In this document: positions 23,439 to 36,736 of the stretch, piece after piece
How the letters are laid out: the number at the start of each line of letters is the position of its first letter
How positions within the stretch are numbered: the stretch's first letter is position 1
Origin: Sphaerolaimus hirsutus
Taxonomy: Eukaryota; Nematoda; Chromadorea; Monhysterida; Sphaerolaimidae
Reading direction: 5' to 3'
Assembly: GCA_964036195.1 (NCBI GenBank)
Contig: CAXIWS010000675.1
Location: 1-64,000, forward strand
Length of the DNA stretch: 64,000 nucleotides
Made by a program: the position numbers and the translations under genes
The notes under the pieces: model-generated
The model's input: only the letters and a program-made list of their open reading frames with translations
Databases searched by the model: none
What the model was told of the DNA's origin: nothing

Positions 23439-23745
23439 ATATTTATTTCATTATATTACGCTTTATGCAAATTCAAACAAAATGGCAAATCATGAAAGTC
23501 CATGTTGTATTGCGCTGACAGCGGCATTTCACTTGATTTGCCAATTTGGGCAAATTTGAATGAAACTTAGAATAGAACTTAGACGCCCACGTAGAATGGA
23601 GTGAAAAAGTATCCTAGCAACATAAAGTTGCAATTTCACAGTATTATAACTCATGACAATGGGAGTCAGCACAAAGTGAATTAAATAGTTGCAACTTGTA
23701 ATCCCTCCAATACAGGTGCACTTAGTGTTTGTTTCATTCACAACA

Positions 23746-26700
23746 ATGCAGTTTTCACTTCTGGCGGTATTCACGGCAATTCTGAACATCAACCAATGTA
23801 TCTCACATGAATGCAGTAGCTGTGAGGGAGTATACAGGTGCGGCGACACGCAAAGCGTGCAAAATAATACCACTGGTAAATATATTCTATTTATCCCACA
23901 ACAACCCCATCCAACCGCAGTTCATACGCAGTGGGGGGCTGGTGTTTCTCCCTACACAACGACACCTTGTCTAGCTTCGACGATGCACTAAACCACAGGC
24001 CAAAGTGCATGGCACAACAGCACTACCTGGCTTCAATACCCGATTTGCATTCGCGCGTCGCACTGGCCAATGCACTGAAGGTCAGTGGATTTTTTTCAGT
24101 TGTTCATGCGCATTTACTTTTACCCAAAAAGTATGCATACTCGAGTATTTACAGGGTAAATATCCATACGCATACTTCGAAAAAGTATCTGTACTCACAC
24201 GTACGCTTACTTCTTTAGAGTATTCGAGTACGATAGAGTAATTTTTGCCAATCGAGACCACAGTTTTTCATAAAGAATGCTTATTACTAGAAATAAAACA
24301 CCTTTTTGTTGACCAGGGCATATTTACATGTACATAAAAAATGCTCCCTTCTACATCAAAGAAAAGATAATTTTACCCACTTTTACTCTGTCCTGAGAAA
24401 AAAGACTCGCATCTACGCTTTCTGGGAAAAAGTATTTTAGTCTCATTTTTAGTACGTCAAAGTAGAAGAAAATCAATTTTACTTTACGCTTTCTGTACTC
24501 GTGGGGGGAGGGGGGAGTAAAAACAAAGTACTTACGCATACGCATGCTTTGAAAAAGTTTGGTATTTTTGCCAGCTCTGGATTTTTTCTGCCGATGTGAT
24601 AAGAAACTGAAATGTATGCATAGACAGCATAAAACAGGGGCAGGCTAGAATTTGACTCTCTGGGGAGTTAGATATTTAGATAGTAATTCGCTCCTCCGGA
24701 GGGATAGATAGATGAAAGTTCTTCTGGAGGGGTTGGGGGGGGGTTACTCCCCCAACCCCTCCTTCTACCCCAACCCCCTTTCCACAGCTGGACAGCAGAG
24801 GCGCAAGAATCGCTCTAACAAAGCTTGATGGTGACCAGTGGGCATGGCTGCCAGATTCAGACAACTATGGCACTTTCAATGAAAGTGGTCACACAGTTTT
24901 CGGTATCAATTACACGGTGATATCAAACAGCTCATTGGACATTAGCGCAGCGCTCACGACAAATGGTCAACTGATTGCAGTCAGTAAGGATACTCTGTTG
25001 CCAGTTATTTATCAGACCAGTGAGTCAAAACTCGGTTTAATCCAGGGACGGATCCAGGATTTTTGAGCGGGGGGGGGGGGCTGTTTATTTACAGGGGCCG
25101 GTGAACGGAGGGGGGCTTATCAGCCCACCCCCCCCTATATTTTACCTGAATGGAGACGGAATGGTATCAACCGATTTCATGATAACGCCCCTGTATGACG
25201 GAAAAATGCGCAAATGTTGGGCATAGCAAGTTAAAAATTAGACCGAAAAATTGTCAACGAGTTTTTTAGGTCCCAGTCGGGAACGGGGGGGGGGGGTTGC
25301 TGCAGCCCACCCCCCCCCCCCCGCCCCCTGGCTGGATACGTCCTTGGTTTAATCAACATTTATCTGCTATTGAACTCAATCCCCCACTTCAAGGGCTATT
25401 CCGAGTGAGAGAAACTTGCGCACAAAACACAAGAGCAGTCGATAAGCTAGAGCATTCTTTCCAAGCGGACGATATTGACCAGTGCCAGAGGTATTGTTAC
25501 AAGTCACCATTCTGTAGTGGATACATGTTCAGACAAACAGAACACTTCTGCCAGCTGCATTTTGCTTACAGGTAGGTAACTAAGTCATTACGGGATTGAC
25601 CTTTCGGGATCGGGATTGGCATTTTTTGGGATCGGGATTTTTGCCTAAAACATCTGGTTTTGGGGGGTTTATCTATGATATTTTGCAAAACTGCCCGAGG
25701 CACCAAAAACAATGGAGTCCAGACAAGTTGGATATAATTGGCATCCTAAAACAACAGAATGGGTTCATGGCACTGGCGCCATTTGTAGGCAGGGCACAAT
25801 GTAGGGGCTGGCATTGGCATTGACACAAGTGTTAAATAATTTTACAAAATTTTTATATGTACGGGATCGGGACCACAAAATCTCGGAATTTTTCGGGATC
25901 CCGTTTGGACCCTATGTGGGGTAACAACCCCACTCCGTTAACAAGTATGAAAATATTTGCAGCCCGCTGTCAATCACAACAAAAGTACAAGATGGTTCGA
26001 CATTTTGCCGTTATGATCAGAGTATGCTAGGTCAGGTTCAGGTGGCAGGGATGGCACAAAACTGTTTTTTTAAACGACCCTGTTTTTTTTATTAAAAAAC
26101 GTTTTTTATAAAAAAATAAAACGGTTTTTTTAAAGCTCCCGCCTCCCAGGTATGGTTATGGGTCTACACATACAGGTAAAAAGTGTTGTGATTGTGTTGA
26201 GTGATGTGAATTTAAAAAACAACTTTTTTGAAACATTTCCCCTCAAACAACAAGCAAGAGGTGACACCAAGTCACAAAATTACACTATAAACCTGTGTGT
26301 TCCACAACTCACCCAAAATGTGGCCATTTGGGTTGCAAACTTCAGAATACGTGTCCTATGGAGTCTACTCTATTGTGTTAAGATTTCAAAGTGACAGCTC
26401 TACTGTAGCTAAACCTATCGCGTTTTTCCAGCGGCAATTGAAAATGCCCAGCCCTGTATATGGGAGTACATTGACTGGGTATTATATACTACACTAACAT
26501 ACATATCATTGCTTATTATTTATGACACAATGGCATGAACAAATGGAAGGTATAACACTTAAAATGCCACAAAACCAATACAAACGACCGCCAATGGTAA
26601 TGGGTATGTGTAATTGCGCGCTTGCACGCAAAAAATTGCAAAATACCTAGTGCATGAGTACAAAAATTTTGGCTGATGTTTTTACAAAAACGGTTCGATA

Positions 26701-29700
26701 CCCATGTTTTTTAAGTAAAAAAAACGGTTGAAAAAACATCTGCCATGCCATCACTACACTGGATATCCTTTTGACGCACTTCTTAATTCCACTCACATCC
26801 ACAACCACCAATTAAAATGTAAATCTTCCATAATAACTACAGGCTGCAGCCAACTCGACAGTTCCATGCACGTAGCTCAATACTCAGAAAGATCAAATAG
26901 TCAAAGTGTAATGTCTGGCAGTATAGCCAACTTTACATGTACCAACCATAACAACGCAGCCCTGAGCGGCTACAGGACTAGCGGTGTACTAGCATGCAAT
27001 CAGGTGCTACTCCCAGACCCTGTCAAATGCCCTGAAAAATGTCAAATGTCATGCAAAGTGTCAAAAGTCATGGAAAATGCCCTACAAAATGGCAACCGAG
27101 TTGTCATTTTGGAAAACATTTTCCGTGACTTTTGAGACTGTGCATGACATTTGACATTTTATAGGGTCTGGGAGTGACCCCAGGGTTCCTGGTCAGGGGA
27201 GCAGTGCCAATTGTTGGTAGGGTGTCAAAATAGTCAGCGGCCAGAAAACGGCAATGGCAAAATTTTGCACTGGAAATCGGAATAGGGAGAATCGGGGGTT
27301 TAGTAAAGGAGAGGGGGGATTAGGGGGTTACTCAAAATCGCCATTTCACATGTTCCATTCCTTATTTTCAGCTATTTGGGTACTATTTATGCTTATCTAC
27401 TTATTTTCCACCTACTTTTAGCGATTTTTTTATCTTTTCTTTCTCCTATATTTACCTTGGAAAGCCCCGCGACCCCCCCCCCCGAAATTTTTTTCCAGCT
27501 ATCGATCCCTCCAGAGGAGCGATTTACTATCTATATTAACCCCCGCGGGGGTTCAAATCAACAAAACCCCTGGGGAGAATGAAGTGCTGGAAAACAGGAA
27601 AACGAAGGCAAAAAATTCCAAACGCATTTGCACACATGAATAACAATAAACTGATAAGCACTTCAGTAAGCCCAATTCAGGCCTGCCTACAAATTGCACA
27701 CCAAACAATTTGAATCTTTACCATCAGCAGTGGAATATAAATATGTCATTCAAGTGAGAAGTTAGTAAGAACTAAGAAGTTAAAGTAAGTAAAAAGTTAA
27801 AAGACAAATCGCAAATGGCAATAAAATGCAACAAAAAGAAAAAAGAAAAAATGAATTAGGATATTTGGATATCAGATGAATTCAGAAACCGCGCATGGAA
27901 AGCAGGAAATTTGACACCCTAACTGCAGCGAAATAGTAAGTTGATATGGGGTTACTATGGATTCAATATTTTTCTATAATTCTCCATTTACCGTATTACC
28001 TCGAGATACCCCCAGGGGGTTGATTTTTTCGGCAGCAAATTTTTAGGGGGGGGGCTTCAATTCAAGGGGGGCTGATTCGATGGGTTCTATTATTTCACCA
28101 GAAATTTTGTGAAATTCCACATACTCAGACATAAAAAATCTAACAATCACATAGACGTAAATATGTAATGTGTTTATAGACAGAAATATTTCTAACTGTA
28201 TATGCACATAAACCCTGCCCTAACGTCACTCAGTCTTAAGGTTTCGACGTGTGTTCTGCATCATACACATCACAAACTTTGGTGTTTGTCGTGTACATTC
28301 TATTTACACTCAAATTGGGTGGCGGTAGTTCGAAGGGGGGTTTATGATTTCCCCTACAAAATATTAGGAAAGGTGGGTTTATTCAAGGGGGATCAATTCG
28401 GAGTCATACGGTATATTGCAGGGACGTAGCCAGGATTTTTGAGCGGGGGGGGGGGCGGATTGTATACGGAGCTCGGCGAATGGGGGGGGCGGCGAGCCCC
28501 CCCCCCTAAATTTGACCCCTGTGGTAAAGGAATGGCCCCCATTCGTAGGCGCGACGCCATTGGCGTTGGCGCCGAATAGTGCTGTACTTGTATGTATTTT
28601 ACATACATATACAGCGACGGGGGCGAATTTTCAGTGCTTTTTAGATCCTAAACCACAGGTATAACTAAAATATACTGTGCGGCGCCGAAATGCGCGCTTG
28701 CGCGCAAAATTTTTCCGGACTGGCGAAAAAATCGCTTTACGGAAGCACCATTTCGGGTATATTTTCTTGTCCGACCCGGGAAGGGGGGTCCGACCCGGGA
28801 AGGGGGGGCCCCCCCCCCCGCCCCCCCCCCCCCTGGCTACGTCCTTGGTATATTGAAATGCCATGGGCGGGAAATCGCGGATAATCAACATGTAAAAGTC
28901 TATAAAACATACAGAGGTGTGGATATTTCAACCAATGCAAGGCGGATGGCAAGAATGGGGTCCAGGTGCCCGCTCCGCAAATTGAGAAGTGAGAAGTAAA
29001 ACGGCAAAAGCGAAGTGAATTGAGAAGTAAAATGACAAAGTGAAGAGAAATTGCGTTGTGTTTATAATTTTTTTCACTTCGCTGTTGCCAATTTACTTGC
29101 CATTTCACCTCGCTTTTGCCAATTTATTTTGCTTTTGCTATTTCACTTCTCGCTTCTCAATTTGCGGAAGTGGCCCCAGATATACCACCCAGGATAATTG
29201 AATCGGATATATTTGATGCTCTTTCGCTTGGCCATTATTCACAGGCGCAATGTCCAATTGTGGAGATGATAGATTACATGGTCTACTTCGTATTACGTAA
29301 GTTCAAAAACGGCCCCACGCACGCTAGTTGAAAACGCTACACTTTCCACTCTAATAAATCTGTTTTAAAAACATATTTCGTTCACCAGAATGGATCATTT
29401 TATTCTCCGTCAACTGTAATTGACGCACTGCACATCCCGATAAACATAAATACGTAACAAAGTTTATCAGTTTTAGATATTTTGATTGTCAACTAGCGTG
29501 CGAACCGAATATCTTCCAGTCTGCGAGTACGGCCCCACACGCGCTAGTTGACATTCACACCAAATGTCAACTGGTTCCGTTCCCAATTCAAAGCTTGCGT
29601 TTGAACGTCATTCATCGGCTTATCAGCAAGCTTTGAATCGGCATCGGCACCAGTTGACATTTGGTGTTGATGTGAACTAGCGTGTGGGCCCTACGCGACC

Positions 29701-29890
29701 AAACTTGAGCGTACTACGCAGCGTCAATTGGCAGGGTGTGGTCAGCCAACCCGGCCACTTACGAACTCACTGAGAAAACACCACTCCATCCAATGGCAGA
29801 AAATATCCGCCGCGGCGGCGCGGCATTTGAAGGTCTGATTGTGATGTGCGGTGGAGGGACAAATAGAGTTCCGTCTGATAAATGCCACAG
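23746..29890 (+). CDS. Secreted/ectodomain protein: C-type lectin, PAN/apple, sushi and start of a kelch-like region
   Basis: Exons 23746-23875, 23932-24080, 24788-25019, 25394-25571, 25963-26030, 26843-27003, 27184-27216, ~29180-29296 and 29746-29890. Phases agree except into the ~29.18-kb exon, whose acceptor is unresolved. Exon 1 gives a signal peptide (MQFSLLAVFTAILNIN). Exons 2-3 give a lectin-like domain (GGWCFSLHND, HYLASIPDLHSR, GDQWAWLPDSDNYG) without the usual last cysteines or a WND motif, so calcium/sugar binding is doubtful. Exon 4 is a PAN/apple domain (CQRYCYKSPFCSGYMF). Exons 6-7 form a sushi domain (FTCTNHNN..., GSWSGEQCQ), split by introner 7. The last exon, with FEGLIVMCGGGTNRVPSDKC, looks like a kelch blade start. 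It lies inside a 17.4-kb RLR intron on the opposite strand. Final exon: see 38005. Confidence 0.7.
25043..25346. mobile_element. hAT-type MITE (CAGGGACG family) with perfect 8-bp TSD
   Basis: Ends CAGGGACGGATCCAGG and GGCTGGATACGTCCTTG. The duplication GTTTAATC is at 25035-25042 and 25347-25354. It has G-run and C-run subterminal regions and lies in the intron before the PAN exon. Confidence 0.9.
26046..26755. repeat. GGGATGGC AT-rich element carrying one arm of a second foldback
   Basis: Left end CAGGGATGGCACAAAACTG, right end near CATCTGCCATGCCATCACTA. Inside at about 26265-26462 is one arm of the 33442-34003 foldback (CCCAAAATGTGGCC, CTATGGAGTCTACTCTATTG), suggesting nested insertion or recombination. 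Intronic. Confidence 0.65.
27004..27183 (+). repeat. Introner 7 (180 bp, complete intron splitting the sushi domain, phase 0)
   Basis: Begins GTGCTACTCCCAGACCCTGT and ends AGGGTCTGGGAGTGACCCCAG. It separates ...GVLACNQ from GSWSGEQCQ, two parts of one sushi domain. Confidence 0.93.
27990..28412. repeat. ACCGTATT-type G-run inverted-repeat element
   Basis: Starts ACCGTATTACCTCGAGATAC and ends GGAGTCATACGGT, with TTCAAGGGGGGCTGATTCGA in the interior. It immediately precedes a hAT MITE. Confidence 0.75.
28419..28847. mobile_element. hAT-type MITE (CAGGGACGTAGCC family) with perfect 8-bp TSD
   Basis: Ends CAGGGACGTAGCCAGG and CCTGGCTACGTCCTTG, flanked by GTATATTG at 28411-28418 and 28848-28855. 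It contains GCGCGCTTGCGCGC. Confidence 0.93.
29517..29692. repeat. Small foldback with CACACGCGCTAGTTGAC ends
   Basis: GGCCCCACACGCGCTAGTTG is inverted at the right end (GAACTAGCGTGTGGGCC), and CAAATGTCAACTGG is inverted as CCAGTTGACATTTG. Intronic. Confidence 0.8.
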
Positions 29891-29954
29891 GTGACTTGGG
29901 TTCAAACGGGATCCCGATCCTGAATCCCAAGAAATTTCGGGATTTTGTTCTCCC

Positions 29955-31260
29955 TATTAGGGTTGAAAAAAACTCGATGTTTTAAAAAAAAACACGTTTT
30001 TTTTCAAATTTCCCAGATGACCTTGTGTCAACATATATATGTAGGTATATAAGACTGGCAATACTCTGTGATGTTATATATGACCATACAATGGCTGTGG
30101 AGCCATGGGTAGGGTTGGAAAAAAATCTATTTTTTTAACGCCTTGATAAAAAAAATCAATTTAAAAAAATTGATTTTTTTAAATTAAAATCAGAATTTTT
30201 TTTAAATTGTTCAAAATGGGGGTATAGAGAAAAAAAATATGTATGTTAAGTGTCAGACAATCGTTATGTCTATTGTGGTCATATTATGACTGTGAAGTAA
30301 TGGAATAGCATTATAAGCAGTGATTTCTTTCAAAAATATCCATTTTACGTTGACTTATTTTTTACGTATATCGCCTTTTGTCGAATGTTCCTGACTTAAG
30401 GTGAAGTTCAGCATGGAATAGTGCTTAAAAAAGGTTGTAAGAGAAGGCTAATACATTGACAGTGATGTTACACACTGTAGAAGTATGTGGGAGCACATTG
30501 GTTTGATATTATATACTACACTAGCATATCACGGCTTATTATTACATGGTAACATGAATAAATGGAAGATTTTACACTAAAAATGCCCCAAAACCCATGA
30601 AAACACCACAAATGGCAATATGCATGAGAAATTGCGCACTTGCGCGCAAAACAAATGCAAAATACCTAGTGCAAGTCTACCAGAAATTTTGCCTTTTGAT
30701 TTTTTTAAATTAAAATCAGTTTCCACCCTTTGATTTATTTTTAAATCAGATTTTTTTAATCAGTTTAAAAAAAATCAAGTGCCAACCCTACATGGGATAG
30801 CATTACGAGTGGTGATTTGTGCCAAAAATATCCATTTTTTTGTCGGCATGTTTGTATATCACCTTATAGTCAAATGTCTGTGACTTTGGGTGAAGTTTGG
30901 CATGGAATAGTGATCAAACAAGGTTATAAAAAGAGGTTGTTACTTTGGGAGTGAAGTTACACACTGTGGAGTTATATCGGAAGCACATTACCTCAATATG
31001 ATATACTACAGCAACATATGACGGCTTATTAACCCATGGTAGCACATAGAAGTGGATGCTTTGATACCAAAATGCCACAAAACCAATGAAAACAACCACC
31101 AATGTCAATTTGTGTATATTTTTATTATATTCCAAAATGTTAATAAAATGATAAAAAAGCCCATTTTACAAAAATTTTACAGAAATGTTACAAAAAATCA
31201 GAATCTTGCATGCAAGGCCAGAAAAATGTTATAATTAGACCTAAACATGAAAAATGTGTG
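29955..31260. repeat. Nested AT-rich TAGGGTTGG elements
   Basis: Starts TAGGGTTGAAAAAAACTC. A second copy begins TAGGGTTGGAAAAAAATC near 30112 and closes at AAGTGCCAACCCTA near 30789. Two shared bodies (CCATTTTTTTGTCGGC, AACATATGACGGCTTATT) repeat at 30.3 and 30.8 kb. No coding potential was found. Confidence 0.65.
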
Positions 31261-31415
31261 ACAAATTTTTCCATTACTTTGCAGAAGTTGCATGCAGTAG
31301 GTATTGTTAGCTAGTTGCAAGTGTTAAGTTACAATTATTGATATGAATGGTTTGCATTGTCAGTGGAAGTATGATACTACTAGTGTGCTGGCACATTTGT
31401 AAAAATAACATCCAA

Positions 31416-31814
31416 GGTGTTAATTGTCATGAAAAATGTAAAGTAGAGTCAATTGACATCTCAAATGTCAAGCAAAGTGTCAATTAACATGACAAATGTC
31501 ATGCAAATTATAAATTGTGTATCCAAATATTATGTTTTGGTATCCAAATATTACATTTTTGGTATCCAAATCTTATGTTTTTGTATACAAACGTTCACAT
31601 AAGATTTGATACAAAAACAACATCAAGATTTGGATACAAAACATAAGATTTGCATACAATTTGCTTGACAGTTGCCACTTTAATTTATATTTGTCATGAC
31701 AATTGACACCTTACTTCACATTTTTCATGACAATTGACACTTTGCATGACATTTCATATGACATTTGACATTTCATATGACATTTGACACTTTATAGGGC
31801 TTGGGACTGCCCCA
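31416..31814 (+). repeat. Large introner-like variant (~400 bp)
   Basis: Starts GTGTTAATTGTCATG after CCAAG and ends ATAGGGCTTGGGACTGCCCCAG, the introner 3' terminus. The arms contain TTGACATCTCAAATGTC and inverses, with a central AT-rich inverted repeat (ATCCAAATATTATGTTTTGG and related). It lies in the last lectin-gene intron; whether it is spliced by itself is unknown. Confidence 0.6.
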
Positions 31815-32633
31815 GTTCCGCAAATAAACAGGTTGAACCCCAAGCAACACAATAAATTTTTTTACAAAAAAGATGACTTTTTATTCAATTTTTACAAAAA
31901 TATGAATTTGTATACAATTTTACAAAAATTTGAATTTTAATACAATTTTTATTTTTATTTTGAAATTTTTCATTTTATTTTATTTTATTTTTTTTCTTAA
32001 ATTTTCCATTTTATTTTTATTTTTTCCTGAGATTTTGCCAACCCTGGTCATGTACATGTGCCGCTAAGACCTCGCCCACTGGTCATGTACACCTCCATAC
32101 ATGACTATCGAGTCTACATGACCGGCGGGTCTACGCGACCTGCGAGTCCAAATGACTAGCGGGTTTACATACAGTGTCAAACACAGTGACTAAGCACGGT
32201 GTCTTCACAGTTGGCCAAACCTTTAGGGAAAAAAACCTGTAGTTAAGCAATTGCATCGCATTACCACAAAGGGGAGCAACCAATGATAGTTTTGCCATTT
32301 TTAAGCTGCTTGATCAAAAAATGTAATTGTTATTATTAGAACATGGTTTTAACCGCCTTATTTTAAAAAAATGTGTAAAAAACAACAGAAGATGGGTATT
32401 GAATTTAAATTTTTTCTGTACTTATGCATTAGGTATTTCGCAAGTGCGCAATTTGACATAACAGAGCATTCCCTAGAACATAAATAGTAGGGATTCTTAT
32501 GCGTATCGTAAGAATTTGCATTTTTAAATGCGTTTTCTTTAAAAACGGCAAAAACATCAGGCCATTCCCATGCATTTTCCAAAATTGAAGGCAAAAAAAT
32601 TTGATACCCAACAAATGTACGCATATCACGCAG

Positions 32634-34253
32634 TAGGGTTGGGGAACCGAACCGAACCGAGATACGAGCACTATTTTGGAACCGAGAACCGGAACCGACC
32701 TTGAGAACCGAACCGGAACCGAGAACCGGCACGTATAAATACCCGGAATCGACGAAAATACCCGAAAGAACCGAAATTTCCTAGGAATCTTAAAGTTTTT
32801 AATCAGCGTTTTTTCAACACCTACATCTAAGCCTTTAAACAGCAGCTGAACATCTTGGTGCGTGTTCAGAATTGCAAAATTCATCTGTTTGCAAAATGAT
32901 TGCGCGGGAGCGTGTAATTTCACATATACTCCAGCGACATTACACCTTACAATGAAATCTACCATATCCCACCTGAATAACAGAACAAACATTAAAAAAA
33001 TTCATCATATTTATCAAATTGCTTTGATAAATATGATAAAATTGTTTTTATGTATATTCGTTTATTCAGATGGGATATGGTAGATTTCATTGTAAGGTGT
33101 AACGTCGCTGCAGTATACACATTATCACTGGTAGTAGTTTTCATTGGTTTTGTGGCAGTTTTAACCGTGGTTTGCAAAAGTTATTTATGTTTGTACTCAA
33201 AATAATACGCGTACTCACTCGCGTACTACATAAATACATTTACGTTTCCTCCAGAAAAAAATACCAGTACTCATTTACCTGTGTACTTTTTGAAAGTACG
33301 CGAGTACAGAAAACTTATATGTTTGCTTTTACACTTTTTTAAATACCAGTATTATTATAACAACTCTGATATCTACATTCTACCATGAAATAATAAGCTG
33401 TGATATGCTCCTGTAGTATGAAATATCCAACCAATGTACAGGGATGGGCATTTTCAGTTACCGCTGGAAAAACGCGATAGCTTGAGCTACGGTTGAGCTA
33501 TCGCAGTGAAATTTTAGCACAATAGAGTAGACTCCATAGGACACCTATTCTGAAGTTTGCAACCCAAACGGCCACATTTTGGGTGAGTTGTGGAACACAC
33601 AGTTTTTAGTGTAATTTTGTGACTTGACCCCCGTTATCTCAGGACTGGGGGACTATTCGAGAAAAACAAAGAATTTGGTTGTAGCCCCGACCCCAAACCC
33701 CAACATACTCAAAGGGCATCCAAATCGGCCAATGTACGACAGAATGGGACAACACCAAAGACCGGTGACCCCCCCCCCTCAAATGCCACCCTCGATTTAT
33801 CCTATGGGTGACGCCTAGTCACAAAATTACACTAAAAACGGTGTGTTCCACTACTCACCCAAAATGTGGCCGTTTGGGTTGCAAACTTCAGAATAGGTGT
33901 CCTATGGAGTCTACTCTATTGTGTTAAAATTTCACTGTGATAGCTCAACCGTAGCTCAAGCTATCGCGTTTTTCCAGCGGTAACTGAAGATGCCCACCCC
34001 TGTACTTACACATGTAAACTTGGGTATATTGTTTTTCTGTTGTTCAGCCGATTATTACCCGATACCCGGGTTTTTTATTACCCGGAACCGAAATTCTGAT
34101 CATTTTAGAACCGAAAGAACCGAACCGGAACCGAGTTGAAGAACCGAACCGAGAACCGGAACCGAAAATTTTCACGAACCGAGAACCGATACCCGAACCG
34201 AAATCTTTTGGAACCGAGAACCGGAACCGAAAATTTTGAAATTCCCAACCCTA
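32634..34253. mobile_element. TAGGG-family hAT-like MITE with GAACCGA repeats and nested insertions
   Basis: Begins TAGGGTTGGGGAACCGAACC and ends GAAATTCCCAACCCTA. The perfect duplication TCACGCAG lies at 32626-32633 and 34254-34261. Tandem GAACCGAGAACCG repeats fill both ends in inverted orientation. Foldbacks at about 32913-33120 and 33442-34003 are nested inside. Confidence 0.9.
33442..34003. repeat. Foldback element with ~190-bp arms, nested
   Basis: CAGGGATGGGCATTTTCAGT and ACTGAAGATGCCCACCCCTG are the ends. The arms share CTATCGCAGTG, ACTCCATAGGACACCTATTC and CCAAACGGCCACATTTTGGG in inverted order. One arm also occurs at about 26.3-26.5 kb. Confidence 0.88.
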
Positions 34254-34490
34254 TCACGCAGTTACAATCCGAAAACTGGCGTAACTGGCACTCTTCCAAA
34301 TCTGCACGAGCCACGTACTTGGCTGACACTTTGCACATTCCGAAGGCGTCTATACTACATTGGGGGTTCTAGATACGATTCGACCAACGCTACAGCATAT
34401 CATGGCGTTACAGGTTATGCTCAATAAATAAAGTAGTATAAGTAGTAAAAATGTTCTTCCAATTGGAAATTTGTCCAAACTGCCTACTAC

Positions 34491-34912
34491 TAGGGATGGC
34501 AGACGTTCTTTTACCGTCGTTAAAAAAAAGTTATGTAATATACAGCCAATGTGCTCCCACATAGCTTTTCTGATAACCTTACTTAAGCACTATTCCATGC
34601 AAAACTTGAAGTCACGGCTTGAAGTCACGAACATTCGACAAAAGGCAATATACATAACAAGTCGACAAAAAAATGGATAATGTTGACAGAAATCACTGCT
34701 TATAATACTATCACATGGCTCCACAACCATTCAATGGCTATTTTGATTACCACAAAGTACTGGCAATTGTCTGATGTACCTGTATTGCTGACTCAAAATC
34801 ATGTTGGGAGCTTTAGAAATGTTTTAAATTGAAAAAACAAAAAATGTTTTGAATTTAAAAAAAATGTTGTTTTTTTAAACAGGGTCGTTAAAAAAGTTTT
34901 TTGCCATCCCTA
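34491..34912. repeat. TAGGGATGGC AT-rich inverted-repeat element
   Basis: TAGGGATGGCAGACGTTC at the left and TTTTTGCCATCCCTA at the right. The body matches the 11.0 and 30.1 kb copies in opposite orientation. The flanks match at only five of eight positions. Confidence 0.7.
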
Positions 34913-34915
34913 CCT

Positions 34916-35585
34916 ACCGTATTTTTTCGAAATACCCCCCCCCCCTCGTTTGACCCCCCCCTCTCGGGACCACTATGAAACAATCACCCCCCCCCCCCAA
35001 ATTGAGTGTAAAGGGAACGTACATGACAAATACTGCAGTTTGTGTTCTGTGTACTGCAGAACACACGTTAAAACAATGTCGGTGTCACGTTAGAACAGTG
35101 TACATACCATCTATACTCCGGTTACTTTACACCTTGCACGCGTGGTTCCCGCTGGAAGTGCGCCAATGATGGTTAACGCGTGCTAGTTTCAGAAAAAGAT
35201 GACAAAATTGATTGTTGTTATAATGTTTTGTTCATTAATGTATTCACATCGATGAATTTTTCCATCTTTTTACGTAAATCGCATGATTTGAATATCATTG
35301 GCACGCTTCCAACACGAGACATAAATCAGTGCGAGGGCAGAGTATCGTGTACGCCGAGTATACATACTAATATTAGTCTACAGAACCTTATGAAATGGCG
35401 GTTTTTGTTGCATTTTTCGACGTCTGCAAACGTTTCAGACGACTATTTCGTACTTGGTTTTCAAAAATTTTCTTGTGAAATAATACCCCCCCCTCGAAAT
35501 ACCCCCCCCCCTCGTTTAACCCCCCCCCCCTCTCGGGACCACTATGAAACAATCACCTCCGGGGGGTATTTCGAGGAAATACGGT
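34916..35585. repeat. ACCGTATTT-type G/C-run inverted-repeat element
   Basis: ACCGTATTTTTTCGAAATAC to TCGAGGAAATACGGT. Two internal copies of CTCGGGACCACTATGAAACA flank the middle, so it may be a composite of two insertions. Confidence 0.75.
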
Positions 35586-36736
35586 ACTACCAGTTTACAA
35601 TAGAAATTTTCAACATTGATCAATCAGTTTCAAACACATTTGAGTTGAATGAAACACATTTGAGTAGCGGAGTGAAAAATGCATTTCACTTTTTCATGGA
35701 CATTTTTCATGGTCGGGTTTTTAAATGCCTTGATCAGTAACTGAGCGACACCGAATCCACAAATATCTGGAATTGATTGGCATTTGTAACAACGTCCAAA
35801 TAACAAGTAAATCCGTCAAATGCAGACGTGAAATCGATGGGTCCGGAAATGAGCAGTTGGAGAGATGAACCGCCAATCAGTCACGGCAGATCGTTTATTC
35901 AAAATTGCCGCAATTACCATGGAAAATTGTGTGGATGGAGCAAATGTTTTTCCCGACGTGTTTGTCGATCGTGCAATGGCGAAAATTGTTGATGATAAGG
36001 AACGTTTACCACAACGAACATACTGAATTGAATTTACACATCTAGGACCTCCAGGGGGGGGGGGGTTATTAAGTTGGCACTTGACTTTTTAACTGATTTT
36101 TTTAATCACAGGGTGGAAACTGATTTTAATTTTAAAAATAGTTTTTTTTAATCAAGGCGCTTAAAAACTTGATTTTTTTCCAACCGTAGGTGTTCACTAT
36201 TACCTCTGCTGATGGAAAATTTGACACCGAACATGTAAAACCCCAATGAAAACAACCCCAAGCTTAAATTAATGTTTACTCGCTTTGCGCGAATTAATCA
36301 CTCAAGGGAAAAACATTTGAACCGTCCCCCTGGTACCTCTGTGGAGGAATAACCGACAAAACATGCGAAACGTAATTTCAAAAAGCCCAACAAATCTTGA
36401 TTGTGGCACCGGGTACAAAAGTCATGCACAGTGTGCAAAACCATTCAGGAGTAAATGCTTGAAAGATGCACCGATTTTATCTTCAACGATGAGAGCCCAA
36501 AGAGCAACCAGATTTTGTCGGGAGGCAGGGTGATGACTTTTGATCCTGTGCCGCTTGGCATGTAACACCGTTCGGCATGTAGACAGCGGATCAGGAGTCT
36601 CCATGGTTTTGACCATCGTGGGAGCTTGAAAGATTGCAAATCTATCCTCCGGAGGGATAGATAGCTGAAAATTTTTCTGGGGTCTCGCTGGGCAAAATAT
36701 TTTGGTATGATATAAACTGGTGGCACATATAAATGA

